The notes under the pieces were generated by a model that worked only from the letters and a program-made list of their open reading frames with translations, ran no database searches and was not told where the DNA came from. Of a stretch of DNA of 64,000 bases, positions 11,971 to 23,677 are shown in pieces. How positions within the stretch are numbered: the stretch's first letter is position 1; each line of letters begins with the position of its first letter. Location: the NCBI GenBank assembly GCA_028583685.1, contig JAMXIF010000045.1, positions 1,632,365 through 1,696,364 of the forward strand, read 5' to 3'. This DNA comes from Petaurus breviceps papuanus (taxonomy: Eukaryota; Chordata; Mammalia; Diprotodontia; Petauridae). The translations under genes and the position numbers were made by a program.

Positions 11971-13570
11971 ACTGTGGTCAATTTCCATTATTTGGAGACC
12001 AAAACTGAGTCTAAGTTGAACTTTGTGATTCCAAGATTTAACTTCAAAACAATCATTTGACCCACCCCACTGGTAGGTATTTAATTGATTTTGCATTTTA
12101 TCTTCCCATAATTATAAGCGTCGTGCAACAGCTGGAAACATTCGAGGAAAGAAAATTCAACAGGAAGAATAAAAAAAAACAAATATCTTCCAGGACCTGA
12201 GCGTTCAGCTTTCCAGTTGAATGGAACTGTTGGAACAAAAAGAGAAGTCTTCTCTATTGGCTTCTGGAGCTGAAAACATACTCCTTCTGTGGCATCCTTG
12301 GAATTTTGTCTACGTAGGATGGGGAACCAGAAATTGCATGAACAAGTCTAACCTGACTCATATCAAAACACTGCTCCGCCTTCTCCAGGCTTACTATATC
12401 CATTTGCAGTGATTTAAACAAGTGTGTGTTTGGAAACAAACAATTTTTGGAATTCTGGACTTTCCCATGATTTTCATCAGTCGAACGTAAATAGTTGTCC
12501 TAAGTTTAAATGTCATTTTTAGGTCTTAATAAGCTGTATCCCTGTAAGAGCATTCATATTCCTACCTGTTTAATTAGTGGTAAACGTTTAAAATAGGTAG
12601 TTATACTTGTTCTTATGTCTATTAGAATGTGAGGAGAAAAACCAAACGACTCATAAGAAACAAAAACATGTGTCTTGCATGTGTTTTAATGTAAATCACA
12701 TATACCCTACTGGCTTATTTTAAGTTGCTATGTAGAAATTAATTTATTGATTTAAGTAGATTGTTTCTGAAAAAGCCTTTGACAATAGGCCTTTTTAAAA
12801 AGTATCTGTAAATTAGTATAAGATTCCAATGTACAGTTTGCATTTGAGGTGTTAATGCTTAATTGCAGTGGTACTACTGGGGACTTGCTGCCTCCTAACT
12901 ATTTTCTGATGACTTGTGAGGGACTCATTGGAAGATAAATGTTTTTTTGGTCATAGAGACCTACTGTGTAATTTCCTTTACATCACCTTCTCAAGGTTGC
13001 TTCCCCACTTGTCACTTTTATTTCAAAGTTTTATTTGACAAGTCTGTTTGCTTCTTTATTTTTCTACTTATCCCTCATTTTTTATAGATTCCTGTTATGT
13101 TTGCATCCACCTTTCCTTCCTAGCAAACTGTTTTCTTTTGATAGTTGAACTACTTTTTTTTTCTTTGATAAAAAAAACTATCTAACCAACATATATCTTC
13201 TGAGTCTTAGTAATTCTGCAGTGTTCCATACTGAAAGTGGGGAGGAGGGAAGTGCATTTTCTCACTCCTGGAAAATGATGTCAGAAGGGAAGAAGAGGGT
13301 CTCAGTGGATGGCTTCAGTACTTGTGGATGACGCAGAATTCCCCAGCTGAAAAGGTGGGGTAAGAAGAGGTAACTTGTAAGAAGTTTGAGAAGAAAAGCT
13401 TGGGAACAGCTGCTGTGGTGTGTAGAATAGGAAATCTATTAGGGAGAATAATAGAATTGTCTTCCTGCAGCCAGAGCCCTGTTGAAATTAGATAACATAA
13501 ATTTGTAATGGACTCAATGATCATGGTTCCGTTAGCAGTGATAGGAGAAGGGAACAAGGGATTTGAGGCT
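11971..13570 (+). other. TMEM19: TMEM19 3' UTR and downstream flank, end undefined
   Basis: Non-coding sequence after the TMEM19 stop, without recognisable transposons up to about 13,570. An AATAAA at 12168-12173 sits in an A-run about 200 bp after the stop and could be an early polyadenylation signal, but no GT-rich downstream element is obvious. The repeat-free stretch suggests a longer 3' UTR. The true end cannot be read from sequence alone. Confidence 0.5.
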
Positions 13571-13581
13571 AAAATGTAGAG

Positions 13582-13682
13582 CAGTGGAATTTGTTCTGTG
13601 AAATTTGGATTCAGTCAAAGGACTGCACTTAAGGGCCTAGAGGGCCACATGTGGCCTTGAGGCCAAAGGTTCCCCACCCCTG
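13582..13682 (-). mobile_element. hAT-type MITE, 101 bp
   Basis: One end reads CAGGGGTGGGGAACCTTTGG on the minus strand, a typical hAT terminus; the other begins CAGTGGAATTTG. Matching 8-bp flanks, ATGTAGAG (13574-13581) and GTGTAGAG (13683-13690), fit the hAT 8-bp target-site duplication. There is no coding capacity, so it was moved by a transposase supplied elsewhere. Confidence 0.7.
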
Positions 13683-13690
13683 GTGTAGAG

Positions 13691-14244
13691 TTCCAATTCA
13701 CTCACATGACCAATAGTTATGATTGGAAAGGGAAGAGAGTATAGCCAGAGCAGAGGTGATAGCCTGGTTAAGTAGGGAGGATGTGTAGAGGGATTGCAGG
13801 TCTCATTGAGGACGAAGAGTGGGTGAAGAAAGGGAGAGATGGAATAATTTAATTGAATTAATTGAACAAACGGCAAAGCTGTACTGTTCTCAGAAGTGAA
13901 GCTTCAGCTATAATAGGAAACTTGGAGGTAGTTAAAACTGCTTACAGATTCTTGAAAATGCCCAGTAACAGCTAAATAGTGTATAAAAGTATTAACTCCT
14001 AGATTGATGGATTTGAACATTCATGTAAGAATACAGAGATTTCCTGCTCTGGGAAATACCTTGTCAGAAGAATGGGAGATCCATTCATTTCTTTTGCACT
14101 AAGAAATCATGTGGTGGGAGAGGTACGTGATATGAGAAAAGGAATAGAGAAAAGAAAAATTAGTATATTGAGTGGATTGCAACCTCTTATCATGAAAAGG
14201 CCCCACAATAGGGCTATAATAGGTTATATGTAAGAGTGTGAATA
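13691..14244. other. intergenic, nothing recognised
   Basis: No gene, repeat or RNA is recognised between the hAT MITE and the L2 scrap at 14245. Confidence 0.4.
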
Positions 14245-14360
14245 TAATTCAATTCCATTCAACAAACATTGAACACCTAACACTATAAGAATTTTTGTTA
14301 GGTCCTGGAAATGCAAAAACAAAACTGTTCCTGCCCTCAAGTAACTTCTTTCTACTGGAG
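14245..14360 (-). repeat. L2 3' end, antisense
   Basis: CCATTCAACAAACATTGAAC followed by CTGTTCCTGCCCTCAAGTAA is the reverse complement of the L2 3' terminus. Confidence 0.65.
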
Positions 14361-14374
14361 GGATAAAATTTTCA

Positions 14375-15715
14375 TCAGGTAGCCAGAGTATTTAAACTTC
14401 ATCTTCAGTATTTGACCTTCCAGTGAACAGACTGGATTAATTTCTTTAAGTATTGACCGATCTGATCTCCTTGCTGTCCAAAGGACTCTCGGAAGTCTTC
14501 TCCAGCACCACAATTCAAAAGCGTCACAGCACTCTGCTTTCCTCGTAGTCCAGCTCTCACAGCCATATATTTCTGCTGGAAAGACCATAGCTTTGACTCC
14601 ACAGACCCTTGTGGCAAAGTGATATTTCTGTTCTTTAGTACGCTGTCCAGATTTGCCATAGCTTTCCTTCCAAGGAGCAGGTGTCATAATTTCACGGCTG
14701 CAGTTACCATCAGTGGTGATCTCTGAGCCCAAGAATATAAAATCTGACACTGCTTCCATTTCTTCTCCCTCTGTTTCAGAAGAAATGATGGGATCAGTTG
14801 CCAAAATCTTAGGTGTTTTTGATGTGAAGCTTGATGCCAGGTTTTGTACTCTCCTTTTTAATCCTCTTCAAGAGGCTCCTTAATTCCTCTTCTCTTTCTG
14901 CCATCAGAGTGGTATTGTCTGCATGTCTGAGACTGATACTGATCTCACCAACCTTAATTCCAGCTTATGACCCATCCAGCCTGCCATTTTGCCTAGTGTG
15001 TTCTGCATAAAGAAATGGGACACATACAGCCTTATCATACTTCTTTTCCTGTCTTAAAGCAGTCAGTTGTTCCATGTTCAGTTCTAACTGTTGACTCTCA
15101 AGCCACATCCATTCCTCAGGAGACAAGATGATCTGGTTCTCTCATCTCTTGGAGGACTTGCCACTTTTTGTTGTGCTCCGCACAATCAGAGGCTTTGTTG
15201 TAGTCAAGAAAGCAGAAGTAGATGTTTTTCTGGAATTCCCTCACTTTCCTCATAACCCAGCAAATGTTGGCAATTTGGTCTCTAGTTCCTCTGTCTCTTC
15301 AAAAATGAACGTATTTGTTCAGTGATTTGAACATTCTTTGGCATCGCCCTCCTTTAGAATTGTGCCGTAAACTGACCATTTTCAACCCAGTGGCCACTGC
15401 TGAGTTTTCCAGATTTGCTGGCATATTGAGTGCAGCCTTTTAACAACATCATCTTGTAGCATTTTAAATAGCTTGGCTGTGATTCCATCACCTCCACCAA
15501 CCTGATGGTAAGCAGTCCTTCCTAAGGCTCCCTTGACTTCATTGTCTAGGATGTCTGGCTTTGGATCAGTACACACCATCGTGGTTATTGGTGATGTTAA
15601 AATCTTTCCTGTATAGTCCAGTGTATTTCTTGAATAGAACAATAGGGCAGTTCTTTTTGCCCTTTCCGGAGGCAGCGATAACATTGTTTCTATGAACATG
15701 AGGAGGAAAAGGGGA
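14375..15715 (-). mobile_element. RTE (BovB-like) LINE remnant
   Basis: Read on the minus strand, the translation carries the RTE reverse transcriptase in order: LHSICQQIWKTQQWP near 15400, the palm region near 15200, an HADNTTLMAE stretch near 14920 where active RTE copies have YADDT, then SDFIFLGSEITTDGN, YGCESWTTRKAE and AFELWCWRRLPRVLWTARRS. The endonuclease domain is absent (5' truncated), as is the 3' tail. The changed catalytic motif and several frame breaks make it inactive. RTE elements are the likely partner of the MAR1 SINEs in this window. Confidence 0.9.
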
Positions 15716-16772
15716 ATGTCCATTTTGGCAAGGAGATAAATGAGGTTAAGTGGTGGAGGAAGAGGTTCAAGAGACGTGGGACCATGGAGTGTTGACCCAA
15801 GAGGCTTAACTCCTCCTGGGCATAGCCAGGATTCAGGTTGTTCAGATGAAGGTGAAGACGAGTGGGTCCAGGAAATGAAGAGCCAAGTGACTTAGGGCTT
15901 CCTCAGCTTACGATATATACATAAAGTGTAGAAACAAAAGAAAAAAATGATGTTTATAATAGAATCATTTTATTTAGTTGCCTTATGACTTGTTCTAATT
16001 TAGTGCTTTAGAGTTGGTTATGTGGATGTTTTGTGTTACAAATGGATTTTTCCTAACTGTAAAATACTTCGTTGGGGGAAAAATTGTGATCAAACATAAT
16101 TTCTTGATTGTTGTCAAACCAGGTTACTTAAATTGGAGTTATTTTCCCCTTTTTTGGTAAATAAATGAACAACTTTTAAAAATAATGAAAATGTAAAAAT
16201 GGTCTTTTTCATCTATGGACGTTTGCGCTAACTGGTAGGTTTTTGGAGCGGGGGTTAACTTCTGAAAAAACTGTGACAAGTTGGTTCAGGATTTTGCCAT
16301 AAAAATATATTAATTATATTTCAATATCTACAGCAGAAAGTAGTTTTTATAAGCTTTTCTCTACCCAAATTAAACTCTCCTGGGGTTTTTTCCATGCTTC
16401 CTTAACTCTTGGCCTGCCCATACACGCACTAAAATGGGAAGGCACACTGTGGACAAAACCTTTCCCCAGTCTTCACAATCCCTTGTAGGACACTCGTTAA
16501 GGGTGGCAAAAATCCAGAATTTCCAGAACCACTTCGTAGCTCCAGAAGACCAGTCAGCACAGTGACTGACTCTTAGGGCAAGTATTCTGAGTCAGTTCTG
16601 AGACAACTCAGCAGTTTGCCTAAATGGTGATAAGTGAACGAGCTTCACCAGACTCAGGCTCCATGACCTGTGGGTTAAGCCTTCTCTAAGTCTTCTCATC
16701 TGATAAAGTGGAGACAAAAATACTTGAAATTCTACTTCACAGATTGTTCTGAAGCGAGTGTTTTTTAAATCT
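15716..16772. other. intergenic, nothing recognised
   Basis: About 1 kb without a recognisable gene or repeat. There is one AATAAA near 16159 but no coding context. Confidence 0.4.
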
Positions 16773-16925
16773 TTTTTTTTTTTTTAAAGCAATTGGGGTT
16801 AAGTGACTCAAGGTTACAGGGCCAGTTATTTTGTGTGGGTGCCAAGTATCTGAGGCCTGAACCAATCCCGGGTCTCCCGGCTCCGGGGCCGGCACTGTTA
16901 CTCCCTGCGCCACCTGGCCGCCCCT
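16773..16925 (-). repeat. SINE monomer, GGCGGCCAGG type
   Basis: Antisense monomer ending CCTGGCCGCCCC. A perfect 13-bp target-site duplication GTTTTTTAAATCT lies at 16760-16772 and 16926-16938. The long T run at the left is its poly(A) tail. Confidence 0.9.
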
Positions 16926-17104
16926 GTTTTTTAAATCTTAATGTACCATATCCTTCCAATTGCTTACTGTTCTTGTTTTTAGGGACTAACACAGAAGCTC
17001 AGAAGGAAGGTATTAATTTTTTCATAAAAATAAACATTTAATTAGTGTTTGATGTTAAATATATAATAACCCAGTGAGGTAGAGACTCAAGGTTATCTAT
17101 ACCA

Positions 17105-17470
17105 GGGAGCTGGTAGTGTTGTGGATGGAGCTCAAGGCCTGGACTCAGGAAAACCTGAGCCCAAATCCAGCCTTAGATACTTACTAGCCATAATGTACTT
17201 GAGCAGATCACTCAATTCCCTTTGCCTAAGTTTTCTCAACTGTTAATTGGGGGTGATAATAGTTGTACAATGTGTTCAGTACAGTGCCTGAGACATAATG
17301 GGTGTTATATAAGTATTCCCTTCCCTGTTATTATCTCCATTTTACAGATGAGGAAACTGAGGTTAAGTGATTTGCCCAAAGTCACCCAGCTGGAAAGCAT
17401 TAGAGATGGGATTTAAATTCAGCTCTTTTTGACAAGAAGTCCAGTACTCCATTAGCTACACCATGTTGGC
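17105..17470. repeat. two CORE-SINEs in opposite orientation
   Basis: 17105-17322 is sense (AGTGTTGTGGATGGAGCTCA, ATACTTACTAGCCATAATGT, AGTGCCTGAGACATAATGG). 17325-17470 is antisense (TTTACAGATGAGGAAACTGA, TGATTTGCCCAAAGTCACCC). Confidence 0.7.
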
Positions 17471-18420
17471 TCCAGACAGACACAACTGTAGTCAGTAGGC
17501 ATGTGCAGCTTTTAGAGGGGCTTTTAAATAATGTGGTTTCTGAAACAGAACACACTAGACTTATGTAGCTATGAAACTGTCATGGTATAGTGCCATTTTT
17601 AAAGGTCAAACTGTAATTTCCACAGCCTTTTCTCTCTTATACAAACTTCCTATTAATGATGCATAAAATAGGCAATAATTCTGAAAATAACACCTGGTAG
17701 GATCTTAATATAAAATTTTTACTTTTACTTCCATTGACTAATCCAGATATTCAGGTATGTAACTAAAATCATCTTTTAACAAATTAATAGAGTTTAACAG
17801 AACAGCTTTGTAAAGGTTTTGGAAAATACTCTATATTATAAACTTAAATTTCACTTTTGTTGAGAAAGAATCAGATATATCACACGTGCAAATAATCTCT
17901 CACAGCAGAGTATTTGTCTAGTCCCACAAAATAAACTTTCAGCAGGAAGAGTTCCATGCAACCTAAAGAACTCACCCAAGATCTCTTGCATGGATAGACA
18001 GAGGAAGCATCTTGAAGGTCACCAACCTTCTTATAAGTTTTGAAAATAGCTTGGGAGGGGGAAGATGGATCAAGGAATCTTGGGACAATTTGTCCCTAAT
18101 CTAGTGAAATTAAAAATGTTAAACATTTGTTCAAGAGCGGTAGGATTTTAATGGGCCATTTGCATATAAAAATGTCAGGAAGTTTGGTTGTGCCTTGACA
18201 GAGATAATGACCTGGTTCCTAGATCTGAGTTTAAACCCAGGGGAACCAATCCTGCCGAGTAAAGGCGTAGCCAGCTATGGAGGAATAACTCAGCTCCTGA
18301 AGACTCACTCCTGAAAAAGTACAGCAAACGATTTCTCTCTCCGTCCCTAATCATTGACAATGGCCTCTTGCATCAGTAGCACATGGCTGTAGGAGGTGTG
18401 ATTACATACACCATTTTTTA
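17471..18420. other. intergenic, nothing recognised
   Basis: No repeat or coding sequence is recognised. An AT-rich simple stretch starts near 18410 at the tail of the following SINE dimer. Confidence 0.4.
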
Positions 18421-18746
18421 ATTTATTTTTTATTTTATTTATTTATTTTTTTAAGCAATCGGGGTTAAGTAACTTGCTCAAGGTTACACGGCCAGTTATT
18501 TCTGGGTGTGGTGCTGAGTGTCTGAGTCTGGGATTCGATCCCCAGGTCATCCCGACACTGGAGCCGGTGCTCTTACTCACTGAGCCACCTGGCCGCCCCT
18601 AAGCAATTGGGGTTAAGTAACTTGCTCAAGGTTACATGGCCAGGTGTTTCTGGGTGGGTGCTAAGTGTCTGAGCCCGGGATTCAATCTCCAGTTCATCCT
18701 GACGCTGGAGCTGGTGCTCTTACTTGTTGTGCTACCTGGCCACCCC
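18421..18746 (-). repeat. head-to-tail SINE dimer (GGCGGCCAGG type)
   Basis: Antisense. An AT-rich tail (18421-18452) is followed by monomers 18453-18600 and 18601-18746. The seam GGCCGCCCCTAAGCAATTGG is identical to that in the dimer at 3721 (reverse complement). There is no tail between the units. Confidence 0.85.
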
Positions 18747-19380
18747 ATGGGGATGGTGATTCTTACAGCCAAGACTCCAGAGGACTGGAAGTGGCCTTCT
18801 TGTGCCAGAGTATTTTGAAGGGTATTTTAACCAACAGAAGAAATTGCCATTTTTCTTAAAGATGGTAACAAACATCAAACATTCATTTTATAATAAAATA
18901 TCTTTCAAAAAAATGTACATATTTGGTGGACTTTTTAACAATTTAGTACTCTAAAATCAACTCAAGATACTCAAATTCATACTCATATCTAGAAAAATAA
19001 GATGAATCCATTTATAAAGTAGTTAAACTTTGGGTTTGCAAAATAATGTTTTCGGTATGTTACTCAGCTTAAAAAAAAAAACTTGTGCTGAAAAATGAAA
19101 TGAAATAAAAACCTACTTATTAATCGCTTGACCAGTCTTCAAAAGAAATTCACATTTTATTAAAAGACCTATATATAAAAGTGAATAAGGAACTTATTTG
19201 CCCTAAGTAGATGCGATAAGTTTGGTCTTAGTCCATTTGAGCAAGAATAGTTGATAGACTTGTCTTGTGATGATATGTTGAAGCAAACATTTGAACTTGA
19301 AAATCTTATTTTTTAATATTTTGGTTATGCATTCATAAAAAGTGCTCTGGTTCGAGAGAAAGGCAAGAAATGGAAAGACA
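18747..19380. other. intergenic, nothing recognised
   Basis: AT-rich, with no gene or repeat recognised. Confidence 0.4.
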
Positions 19381-19545
19381 GAATTGTTTTGTTTTGTTTT
19401 GCTTTTTGGAAGGCAATTGGAGTTAAGTGACTTGCCCAAGGTCACACTGCTAGTTATTTTTGTGTTGTGTCTGCGGCTGGATTTGAACTCAGGTCCTCCT
19501 GACTCCAGGGCTGGTGCTCTATTCACTGTGCCACCTAGCTGTCCC
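19381..19545 (-). repeat. SINE1-type SINE
   Basis: GACTTGCCCAAGGTCACACT, GATTTGAACTCAGGTCCTCC, and GTGCCACCTAGCTGTCCC at the head. Flanks AGACAGAATT and AGAAAGAATT are a likely target-site duplication. Confidence 0.85.
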
Positions 19546-19765
19546 TAGAAAGAATTTTTTTTAAGAGCTAAAAGTGATCTGTTAAGAGTTAACTAACTCC
19601 ATTTTGTTCTATATTTGCCATTTTTGCTATGTGATGTCTCAGCGCATCTTGCTGGACAGCTTAAAACAATCGTTTCATAAAAGAGGATTGTAGAGGGCTT
19701 TGGCAGTTTAAGGAAGTTGTCTCCTCTTTATCCTGTGAGATAAAGCACTTAATTAGATGCTTAAC

Positions 19766-20000
19766 AGGGTAGCTAGATTTCTCAATGGATAGAGTACTGG
19801 GTCTGGAGTCAGGAAAAAGGAATTTAAAGCTGGTTTCAGACACTTAGTAGCTATGTGACCTTGGGCAAGTCATTTAACCTATGCTTTAATACACTGAAGA
19901 AAGAAATGGCAAACCACTCCAGTATCTTTGCCAAGAAAATCCTTTGGACAGTGTGGTCCATGGGATCATAAAGAGTCAGACATGAAGTAAATAACAAGGT
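19766..20000 (+). repeat. MAR1-type SINE with RTE-like tail
   Basis: tRNA-like head (CAATGGATAGAGTACTGGGT), core (ATGTGACCTTGGGCAAGTCA), then the tail GAAATGGCAAACCACTCCAG and AAAGAGTCAGACATGA, the RTE/BovB-like end. Confidence 0.8.
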
Positions 20001-20049
20001 GCTTGACAAATGCTTGCTCATTGATCAAGAAGGTACTGTTACCTTCTAG

Positions 20050-20218
20050 AATCTTCTTTCTTTCTTTCTTTCTTTGGTGATAAGAACCTTTTCCTTAACT
20101 GCTCTACCTGCTCTGGCCAAAGTGGGAGGGAGGGAGGTAGCAAGAAAAAAAGGAAGGAAGAAAGGACAAAAGGAAGGAAAGAAAGGAGGGAGGAAGGAAA
20201 GAAGGAAGGAAGAAGGAA
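20050..20218. repeat. TTTC and purine-rich simple repeats
   Basis: (TTTC)n at about 20055-20075 and an irregular AAGG/GGGA purine tract at 20120-20218. The open frames here are low complexity. Confidence 0.8.
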
Positions 20219-21100
20219 TGACTGACTTCCAGAAGACAGGCTTTATTACACTCAGTGTGTGCCCCACCAACAGTTGATGGGTAATGCTGAATTCACAATT
20301 CGACAAGCAATATTTATACATTAAAACGAGACAAAGAAAAGAATATGACTGCTTATTACAACACAGCTGGCCATACAAAGAAAAAAACCTTTGTTAAAGG
20401 AAAATGTTTTCATTTGCTATGGGAAATAGATCATGGAGTTTTCTTGTTCCTGTAGCTAGCTCACTAAATAAAGGGAACCAGCCATCTGTCAGACTAGATA
20501 AGGGAGGGGGACAGATTAAAGTCTCTGAAATCCTTTTTTTTTTTTTTTTACCAATTAAGTCTTTTTTGTACCAATTAGAGAAGGAAAGAAGACACTGAAG
20601 GAAAACAGCTGCTACAGCTGGTCTTGAAGTTCATGTAGGGGCCATATACAAGAAAATAGCTGTTACAGAACAAGATGGAATCAGTTGTTTTCTCCCAGAA
20701 ATTCACTTTCCACAAAAGGAAGAAATGAATTTTACTGCTGTTTGTAACATCTTATTTGTGTAAATTGGGGTAGCAGTAATAAAGGCAAAATAGCTCTCAG
20801 TTAGTTGAAAAACAGTTATAAACAGCAATAGTCTCAACAACCCCGCATTTCAAGAAATTTTGTGATACATCATGCATTTGTCATATTCTATGCATAAATG
20901 TGAATATTATCTATTATTTTATGAATAAATATAGAGGATCCCCAAAGTCTCAATGGCTTGTATGTTTGTTACCCTATTTGCTTATATTTTAAAGAAGTCC
21001 GTATGTTAAAACTGTAACAAAGTCTAAACTTTATTTGAATAAAATATAAGCTAAAAATTACTTGTAGAGATGGTTTTATGAAATGTGGAGTGCAGTCCAA
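20219..21100. other. intergenic, nothing recognised
   Basis: No gene or dated repeat is recognised. There is a poly-T run near 20530. Confidence 0.4.
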
Positions 21101-21275
21101 TTTTTTTTTTTGTTTGCTATTTGGAGGGTGAAAGGCAGGGCAATTGGGGTTAAGTGACTTGCCCAAGGTCACACAGCTAGTAAGTGTTAAGTGTCTGAGG
21201 CTGGATTTGAACTCAGGTTCTCCTGATTCCAGGACTAGTGCTGTATTTGTATTCACTGTGCCCCCTAGCTGCCCC
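21101..21275 (-). repeat. SINE1-type SINE
   Basis: T-run tail, GGGCAATTGGGGTTAAGTGA, GGATTTGAACTCAGGTTCTC and CCCCCTAGCTGCCCC head. CCAATTTT flanks form the likely target-site duplication. Confidence 0.85.
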
Positions 21276-21389
21276 CAATTTTAAAAAAATGTTTTATTTT
21301 TATTTTTTATAAGAAAGGACTTTACCACTTATGGCTTTGAAGGCACTTGCTTAACAATAGCCTCTTACCTTGTGGTCTTAAATACTTGA

Positions 21390-21655
21390 ACTCAACCCAA
21401 GAGACATTTATTGAGCACACAGCCCTGTTCTAGGTGCTACAAAGACAAAAGACTTTGGGATGAGTTCTGGGACAATTGAACCCATAGATGAGGAATGAGA
21501 CACACTGTCAGATAATTTGCATATTGGCTCCCCTATCACCCTGTGAGCTTGAGAGCATCGATTAACCGATCCCTTTTGTAGTATCTCCAACATTTCCACA
21601 GAGTACCTGGCACATGGTAGGCACTTAATATTTATTGAAAGACTGACTGCCTGTA
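21390..21655. repeat. L2 3' ends in both orientations
   Basis: 21390-21480 is antisense (AGACATTTATTGAGCACACA). 21535-21655 is sense (GAGTACCTGGCACATGGTAG, then GCACTTAATATTTATTGAAA). Confidence 0.55.
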
Positions 21656-21671
21656 CCAAGGGCTCTATTTT

Positions 21672-21913
21672 ACCTCCCCAGTCTGTTGTGTCCAACTCTT
21701 CATGACCCCATTTGGGGTTTTCCTTGCAAAGGTACAAGAATGATTTGACATTTCCTTCTCCAGCTCATTTTATAGATGAAGAAACTGAGGCAAACAGGGT
21801 TAAGTGACTTGCCCAGGGTCACACAACTAGTGTCTGAGGCCAGATTTGAACACAGGAAGAGGAGTCTTTCTGATTCCAAGCCCAGTGCTCTATCTACTTC
21901 CACACTCAGTTAC
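21672..21913 (-). repeat. MAR1-type SINE, full with RTE-like tail
   Basis: Antisense: tail CTTCATGACCCCATTTGGGG and TTCCTTCTCCAGCTCATTTT, core GGTTAAGTGACTTGCCCAGG, and head CCCAGTGCTCTATCTACTTC. Confidence 0.85.
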
Positions 21914-22029
21914 CCTTCCTACCCCAAAATGATGCTAAAATGAAGTCTTCCCACCCTCAGTTAATTTGTCCCAGGTGACAAAATAACTACTTAAGGCTTT
22001 GTACATTTATACAAGTAACATACACAGAT

Positions 22030-22268
22030 GGCCTGGTGGATTAAAATCTTGGCCTAGAGTCAGGAAGACCAGACTTCAAATCCTGCCTCAGACACTTACT
22101 GGCTATGTAAACCCTGAGCAAATCACTTAATTTCTGTTTGCCTTAGTTTCCTCATCTGTAAAATGGGGATAATAATAGCTCCTACCTCACAGGGTTTTTT
22201 CACATGATAATAACTGTAAAGCACTTAGCCTGGTATATGGTAAGTACTGTAAAAATGTCTATTATTAT
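22030..22268 (+). repeat. MIR/MAR1-like SINE
   Basis: GAGTCAGGAAGACCAGACTT, TTTCCTCATCTGTAAAATGG, and AAAGCACTTAGCCTGGTATA near the end. Confidence 0.8.
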
Positions 22269-23214
22269 GAATCATGGCCAAGAAAAATACCATTGGAACA
22301 GGGAAGAGTAGCAGATTCATAAATTATAGTAAAATGTTCTGCCTTGATTAAAGCCACTAGCAAAATATACTCAAATACTCAAACAGGGTTTGATTTTTGA
22401 TTTCAGAAATGTGGATATTTCTTCTAGTAATACAGATAACCCATCCATGACTGTCTATACTGTGTGCACTGTGGGACTCTTGTCCATATCTTCTCATAAA
22501 TAAAAATCTTCCTCAAAAGCCAAAATAATTTACTCATTGTCAATCTAGGAACAACATGAACACAATTACAAAACACTTCACACAAATAAAATCAGACCTA
22601 AACAACTGGAGAAATTGTTCATGGGTAGGCCAAGTCAATATAATAAAAATGATAATTCTACCTAAATTAATTTACTTATTCAGTGCCAACCAATCAAACT
22701 ACCAAAACAATATTTTATAGAGCTAGAAAATTCATCTGGAAGAACAAAAGGGTCAAGGCTATCAAAGGAATCAATGAAGAGAAGTTCAATACCAAACTGT
22801 TTTACAAGCTGTAATCATCAAAACAATCTGGTGCTGGCTAAGAAACAGAGTGGTGGATCAGTGGAGTAGATTAGATATACGATACACAGTAGTAAATAAC
22901 CATAATAATCTAGTGTTTGACAAACCCAAAGGTCCAAGATTTTGTAATAAGAAATCACTATTGGACAAAAATTGCTGGAAAAACTGGAAAGCAGTTTGGT
23001 AGAAACTAATTATAGACCAACATCTCACACTGTATACTGAGATAAGGTCAAAATGATTTAGACATAAAGGATATCATAAGCAAATTGAGGGAGCATGGAA
23101 TATTTTACCTGTCAGATTTATGAATAAGGAAAGGATTTATGATCAAATAAGAGAGGCTATTATAGGACATAAAATTGATATTTTTATTATATCAAATTAA
23201 AAAGGTTTTGCACA

Positions 23215-23372
23215 TAGGGAAGTTAGTTGGCAAAGTGAATAGAGCACCAGCCCTGGAGTCAGGAGGAACTGAGTTCAAATTTGGCCGCAGACACTTAACA
23301 CTTACTAGCCATGTGACCTTGGGCAAGTCACTTAACCCCAATTGTCCTCCAAAAAGCAAAAAAAAAAAAAAA
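23215..23372 (+). repeat. SINE1-type SINE inside L1
   Basis: GAATAGAGCACCAGCCCTGG head and poly(A) tail. The target-site duplication AAAGGTTTTGCACA / AAAGTTTTGCACA in L1 sequence is clear. Confidence 0.9.
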
Positions 23373-23677
23373 AGTTTTGCACAAAAAAAAATAATGCAAA
23401 CAAGATTAGGAGAAAAGCAGAAAACTGGGGGGGGGGGAAAATTTACAGCAAATTTCTCTGATAAAGGCTTCATTTCTCAAATATATAGAGAACTGAGAGT
23501 GAAATTTATAAGAATGAGCCATTCCCCAATTGATAAATGATCAAAGGACATGAACAGTTTTGAGAAGAAAAAATCAAAGCTATCTATGGTCATATTAAAA
23601 TATGTTCTAAATCACTATTGATTAGAGAAATGCAAATTTCTGAGTTACCACCTCACACCTATTAGATTGGCTTATAC

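Noticed and set aside
14352-14804. 150-residue minus-strand protein that looks conserved
   Set aside because: It is the RTE LINE reverse-transcriptase C-terminal region, not a host gene.
20046-20378. Lysine/glycine-rich and serine/proline-rich open frames
   Set aside because: Simple-repeat translation.
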